From NCBI RefSeq assembly GCF_036108815.1, contig NZ_CP107985.1, positions 7,499,501 to 7,563,500 of the forward strand: a stretch of 64,000 nucleotides of DNA. The letters run 5' to 3'. Origin of the DNA: Streptomyces sp. NBC_00353. Its GTDB lineage: Bacteria; Actinomycetota; Actinomycetes; Streptomycetales; Streptomycetaceae. A model generated the notes under the pieces. That model searched no databases, was not told the DNA's origin, and saw only the letters and a program-made list of their open reading frames with translations. Below are positions 61,117 to 64,000 of this stretch, piece by piece. The first letter of the stretch is position 1; every line of letters starts with the position of its first letter. Position numbers and translations under genes: made by a program.

Positions 61117-62916
61117 CTATCCTGCCGTCTCGGCCTCCAGCATGTCCTCCCCGGTCAGCGCGACCGCGGTGCCCACCAGTCCGATGTGGCTGAATGCCTG
61201 CGGGAAATTGCCCAGCTGCCGCCGCGCCACGGTGTCGTACTCCTCGGCGAGCAGCCCGACATCGTTGCGGAGCGCGAGAAGCCGCTCGAAGAGTTCGGTG
61301 GCCTCCGCGGCGCGCCCGGTCAGGCGCAGCGCGTCCGCCAGCCAGAACGAGCACGCCAGGAACGCCCCTTCGCCCCCCGGCAGCCCGTCGATGGAGACAC
61401 CCTCCGTGCTGTAGCGACGGACCAGACCGTCGCTGCCCAGCTCGTCCCGGACCGCGTCGACCGTGCCGACGAGTCGCGGATCGTCCGGCGGCAGGAATCC
61501 GGTCCGGGCGATCAGCAGCGTCGCGGCGTCCAGGTCCCGGGAGCCGTAGGACTGCGTGAACGTGTTCCGTACCGGGTCGTACCCCTTCTCGCACACCTCC
61601 CGGTGCACGGCGTCCCGCATCACCCGCCACCGTTCGGCGTCCCCGGCCAGCGACGGGTTCGCCTCCAGGGTGCGCACCGCGCGGTCGGCGGCGACCCAGG
61701 CCATCACCTTCGAGTGCACGAAGTGGCGGCGCTGGCCGCGGATCTCCCAGAGCCCCTCGTCCGGCTCGCGCCAGGTGGACTCCAGGAACCCGAGCAGGCT
61801 GAGCTGCAGGCTCCAGGCGTGCGGTTGATCGGCCAGGCCGGCCTCGCGCGCGAGCCGGAGCGAGTCGATGACCTCTCCGTACACATCGAGCTGCCGTTGC
61901 CGGACCGCCGCGTTGCCGATCCGGACCGGGCTGGAGTTCTCGTATCCGCTCAGCCACGGCAGCTCCGCCTCGGGCAGCCGCCGTTCGCCCGACAGGCCGT
62001 ACATGATCTGCAGGTCGGCGGGGTCCCCGGCGACGGCGCGCAGCAGCCAGTCCCGCCAGGCGGCGGCCTCCCCCACGTAGCCGGCCGAGAGCAGCGCGTT
62101 GAGCGCCAGGGTGGAGTCCCGCAGCCAGCAGAAGCGGTAGTCCCAGTTCCGTACGCCGCCGATCTCCTCCGGCAGCGATGTGGTGGGGGCGGCCACGATG
62201 CCGCCGGTCGGGGCGAAGGTGAGCGCCTTGAGGGTGATCAGCGAGCGGATCACGGATTCCCGGTACGGGCCCCGGTACTTGCAGCGGGCCGACCACTCGG
62301 CCCAGTCGGAAAGGGTGTTCTTCAGCGCCTCGTGCGGATCGACGAGATCGGGGCGCGGCGAGTGCGAGGGGTGCCAGGTCAGTACGAACGCCACCTGCTC
62401 GCCCTCGGAGACGCTGAACGACGAGCAGGTGGAGAACTCCTGGCCCCATGTCTTGACCGGTGGCTCGCTGCGCAGCCAGACCGAGTCGGGTCCGGCGACC
62501 GCCACCCGGTGGCCCTGCGAGCGGCGCACCCACGGCACGATGGAGCCGAAGTCGAAGCGCAGCCGGATCACCGATGTCATGTCGACGGTGCCGCTGATCC
62601 CCTCGACGATCCGCATGACATCGGGTTCCTGGTCACGCTGCGGCATGAAGTCGATGACCTTGACGGTGCCGGTGCGGGTCTCCCAGAACGTCTCCAGGAC
62701 GAGGGAGTCACCCACGTAGCCGCGCCGGGTGCAGACGTCCGCGCCTTTCGGGGCGATGCGCCAGTGGCCGTTGTCGTCGTCGCCGAGCAGGGCGGCGAAG
62801 CAGGCGCCCGAGTCGAAGCGGGGCAGACAGAGCCAGTCCACAGAACCGTTCCTGCCGACCAGGGCGGCTGTCTGCAGATCGCCGATGAGGGCGTAGTCCT
62901 CGATGCGTGGGGTCAC
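61117..62916 (-). CDS. Glycoside hydrolase family 15 protein (trehalase/glucoamylase-like)
   Basis: Cytoplasmic protein of 599 residues. The N-terminal beta-sandwich (IEDYALIGDLQTAALVGRNG, then SVDWLCLPRFDSGACFAALL) and the (alpha/alpha)6 barrel with VRNWDYRFCWLRDSTLALNA and the EGLWEIRGQRRHFVHSKVMA block are typical of bacterial GH15 proteins, several of which are trehalases in actinobacteria. Substrate (trehalose or maltodextrin) cannot be decided here. It precedes the SDR gene by five bases. Confidence 0.9.
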   Translation of the reverse strand: MTPRIEDYALIGDLQTAALVGRNGSVDWLCLPRFDSGACFAALLGDDDNGHWRIAPKGADVCTRRGYVGDSLVLETFWETRTGTVKVIDFMPQRDQEPDVMRIVEGISGTVDMTSVIRLRFDFGSIVPWVRRSQGHRVAVAGPDSVWLRSEPPVKTWGQEFSTCSSFSVSEGEQVAFVLTWHPSHSPRPDLVDPHEALKNTLSDWAEWSARCKYRGPYRESVIRSLITLKALTFAPTGGIVAAPTTSLPEEIGGVRNWDYRFCWLRDSTLALNALLSAGYVGEAAAWRDWLLRAVAGDPADLQIMYGLSGERRLPEAELPWLSGYENSSPVRIGNAAVRQRQLDVYGEVIDSLRLAREAGLADQPHAWSLQLSLLGFLESTWREPDEGLWEIRGQRRHFVHSKVMAWVAADRAVRTLEANPSLAGDAERWRVMRDAVHREVCEKGYDPVRNTFTQSYGSRDLDAATLLIARTGFLPPDDPRLVGTVDAVRDELGSDGLVRRYSTEGVSIDGLPGGEGAFLACSFWLADALRLTGRAAEATELFERLLALRNDVGLLAEEYDTVARRQLGNFPQAFSHIGLVGTAVALTGEDMLEAETAG

Positions 62917-63034
62917 GTTCTGCCGTGTTCCCGAACCGGGGCCTCGCTAAGCAGCCGATGTCCCACGGGCGGCCGCAGACTCCTGCCGCGGAACCGGTCC
63001 AGCGGCCACCGGTCGAGCTGTCGCGGGCACCGTG

Positions 63035-63883
63035 TCAGGCCGTCGCCGGCTCGGGCTTCTCCGGTTCCGACTCCGGCTCTCCCGAGGCTTCAGCCTTGGC
63101 CGCGGCCTCCACCCGGTCGCGCTTCTCGCGCCGGGCCAGCACCACATATCCGACCGGTACGCCCGCGGCGAACAGCCACCACTGGACCGCATACGCCATG
63201 TGCGGACCGATGGAGCTGTCGTCGGGGGCCTCGATCAGCTCGGGGACGTCGCCGGCCGGTTCGGGCCCGGTCTGCTCGATGTAGCCGCCGAGGACCGGCC
63301 GGGAGAGCGCCTTGGCCTGCTGGGCGCTGTTGATCAGCATCACCTGGCGGTCCGGCAGGTCCGACAGGTCCTTGATGCCGCTTGTTCCCGTCGTCTCGTC
63401 GGCCTTGAGCCGCCCCGTGACGGTCACCTCGCCCTTGGGTACGGCCGGGACGTCCGGGAACGCGCGCTGGTCGTCGGCGGCGGGGACCCAGCCGCGGTTG
63501 ATCAGGACCGTACCGCCGCCCGTGAGGTCGAGCGGGATCAGTACGTGGAAACCGATGCTTCCGTCGGTGGAGGTCCGGCGGCGCACGACGACCTCGTGCT
63601 CCGTGTCGTACGTCCCCGTGGCCGTCACCGCACGCCAGTAGTCGGAGCGCGGGATCGTGTGACCCGGGGAGGTGAGCGTGGCGACCGGAACCGGTTTCGC
63701 CTTGAGGTTGTGCGAGATCAGAGTGTTCTGCGCCACCCGGTGCTCATGCCGGTGCAGCTGCCAGAAGCCCAGCTCGACCATCGTGGGAATGAGGACGAGG
63801 GTGAGGAGGGCGAGGATCAGCCACTGCCGGGTCAACAGGAAGCGGTACACCCCACGACGGTACAACTGCGTCATGGGGTGCAT
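63035..63883 (-). CDS. SURF1 family cytochrome oxidase biogenesis protein
   Basis: Membrane protein of 282 residues with two helices at the ends (WLILALLTLVLIPTMVELGFW and MAYAVQWWLFAAGVPVGYVV) around an outer domain. LGFWQLHRHEHRVAQN, then VLINRGWVPAADD and HMAYAVQWWLFAAG are SURF1 signatures. SURF1 helps heme a insertion or assembly of cytochrome c oxidase. Charged Glu/Pro-rich C-terminal tail. Confidence 0.92.
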   Translation of the reverse strand: MHPMTQLYRRGVYRFLLTRQWLILALLTLVLIPTMVELGFWQLHRHEHRVAQNTLISHNLKAKPVPVATLTSPGHTIPRSDYWRAVTATGTYDTEHEVVVRRRTSTDGSIGFHVLIPLDLTGGGTVLINRGWVPAADDQRAFPDVPAVPKGEVTVTGRLKADETTGTSGIKDLSDLPDRQVMLINSAQQAKALSRPVLGGYIEQTGPEPAGDVPELIEAPDDSSIGPHMAYAVQWWLFAAGVPVGYVVLARREKRDRVEAAAKAEASGEPESEPEKPEPATA

Positions 63884-63921
63884 CGCGGAGGGGGTGGCGG
63901 AACGGGCCGTCCGGCCGGTGG

Positions 63922-64000
63922 TCAGACTTTGTCGATGATGCCCACCTTCCCCTCGGCCCGGGCGCAGTGACCGCCGCAGAACCAGTGCCCGTCCACCTCG
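63922..64000 (-). CDS. 3' end of a hypothetical gene
   Basis: The minus strand ends with EVDGHWFCGGHCARAEGKVG, then IIDKV and TGA. The cysteine/histidine pair WFCGGHC suggests a small metal-binding or zinc-ribbon-like protein, but only 25 codons are in the window and the family is not identified. Confidence 0.5.
   Translation of the reverse strand, partial: EVDGHWFCGGHCARAEGKVGIIDKV

Noticed and set aside
1..64000. Mobile elements, tRNA/rRNA genes, attachment sites
   Set aside because: No transposase or integrase motif, no terminal inverted repeats with target duplication and no tRNA-like cloverleaf were recognised by eye; a covariance-model scan would settle small RNAs.

Overview
The window is a GC-rich chromosomal segment from a Streptomyces or very close relative. 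The evidence is near-saturating GC at third codon positions, frequent GTG/TTG starts, ATGA/GTGA overlaps between neighbouring genes, an ectABCD operon, a Gbn nucleoid protein, a class E sortase substrate (LAETG), SigE-family sigma factors and a full cobalamin cluster. From memory, the order from the enoyl-CoA hydratase and Gbn through the phosphate transporter, the cobalamin genes and ectABCD resembles the S. coelicolor SCO1838-SCO1867 region in reverse; this was not checked by search. I see no insertion sequence, prophage, tRNA, rRNA or CRISPR array.

Layout. Positions 1-6 kb hold plant-polysaccharide and peptide degradation: a GH43 glycosidase, a sugar-binding lipoprotein, a secreted pectate lyase and a secreted S37 tripeptidyl aminopeptidase. 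At 6-7.4 kb there is a SigE-type ECF sigma factor translationally coupled to a membrane-anchored partner. At 7.6-15 kb lie a purine permease, a class B penicillin-binding protein, two GNAT acetyltransferases, and an IclR regulator divergent from an aldehyde dehydrogenase and a DUF1349 gene with a clear palindromic operator between them.

Positions 15.1-19.1 kb are the most unusual part: a polymorphic toxin gene (membrane N-terminus, Flp-pilin-like segment, glycine-rich repeats, Tox-REase-5-like nuclease) followed by an Imm52-like immunity gene and an overlapping unidentified gene. Positions 19.2-22.9 kb hold a FrnE-like oxidoreductase, a class V aminotransferase, and a MarR regulator divergent from an old yellow enzyme with paired operators. 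Positions 22.9-29.5 kb are a LacI-controlled sugar system: two permeases, a binding protein, a GH42 beta-galactosidase and the decayed tail of a GH53 galactanase, so it probably once served galactan or arabinogalactan.

Positions 30.7-34 kb are ectDCBA on the minus strand (ectoine and 5-hydroxyectoine synthesis), followed by an aminotransferase and an amidohydrolase. At 36.9 kb is an LAETG-anchored surface protein. Positions 38-46.8 kb are the cobalamin cluster on the minus strand, transcribed from a cobalamin riboswitch: cobD, cobQ, a ChlI/ChlD-like chelatase subunit, cobO, cobB, a CobE-like gene and a CobC-like aminotransferase. At 47-48.6 kb is a PiT phosphate transporter with a PHO-box-like direct repeat in its promoter region. 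Positions 48.8-57 kb hold an aldolase, hydrolase, metallopeptidase, an ABC-F ATPase preceded by a seven-codon leader ORF, Gbn and an enoyl-CoA hydratase. Positions 57.1-60.2 kb are an Asp23/Gls24-AmaP envelope-stress cluster. The window ends with an SDR protein lacking the usual catalytic pair, a GH15 enzyme, a SURF1 protein and the 3' end of one more gene.
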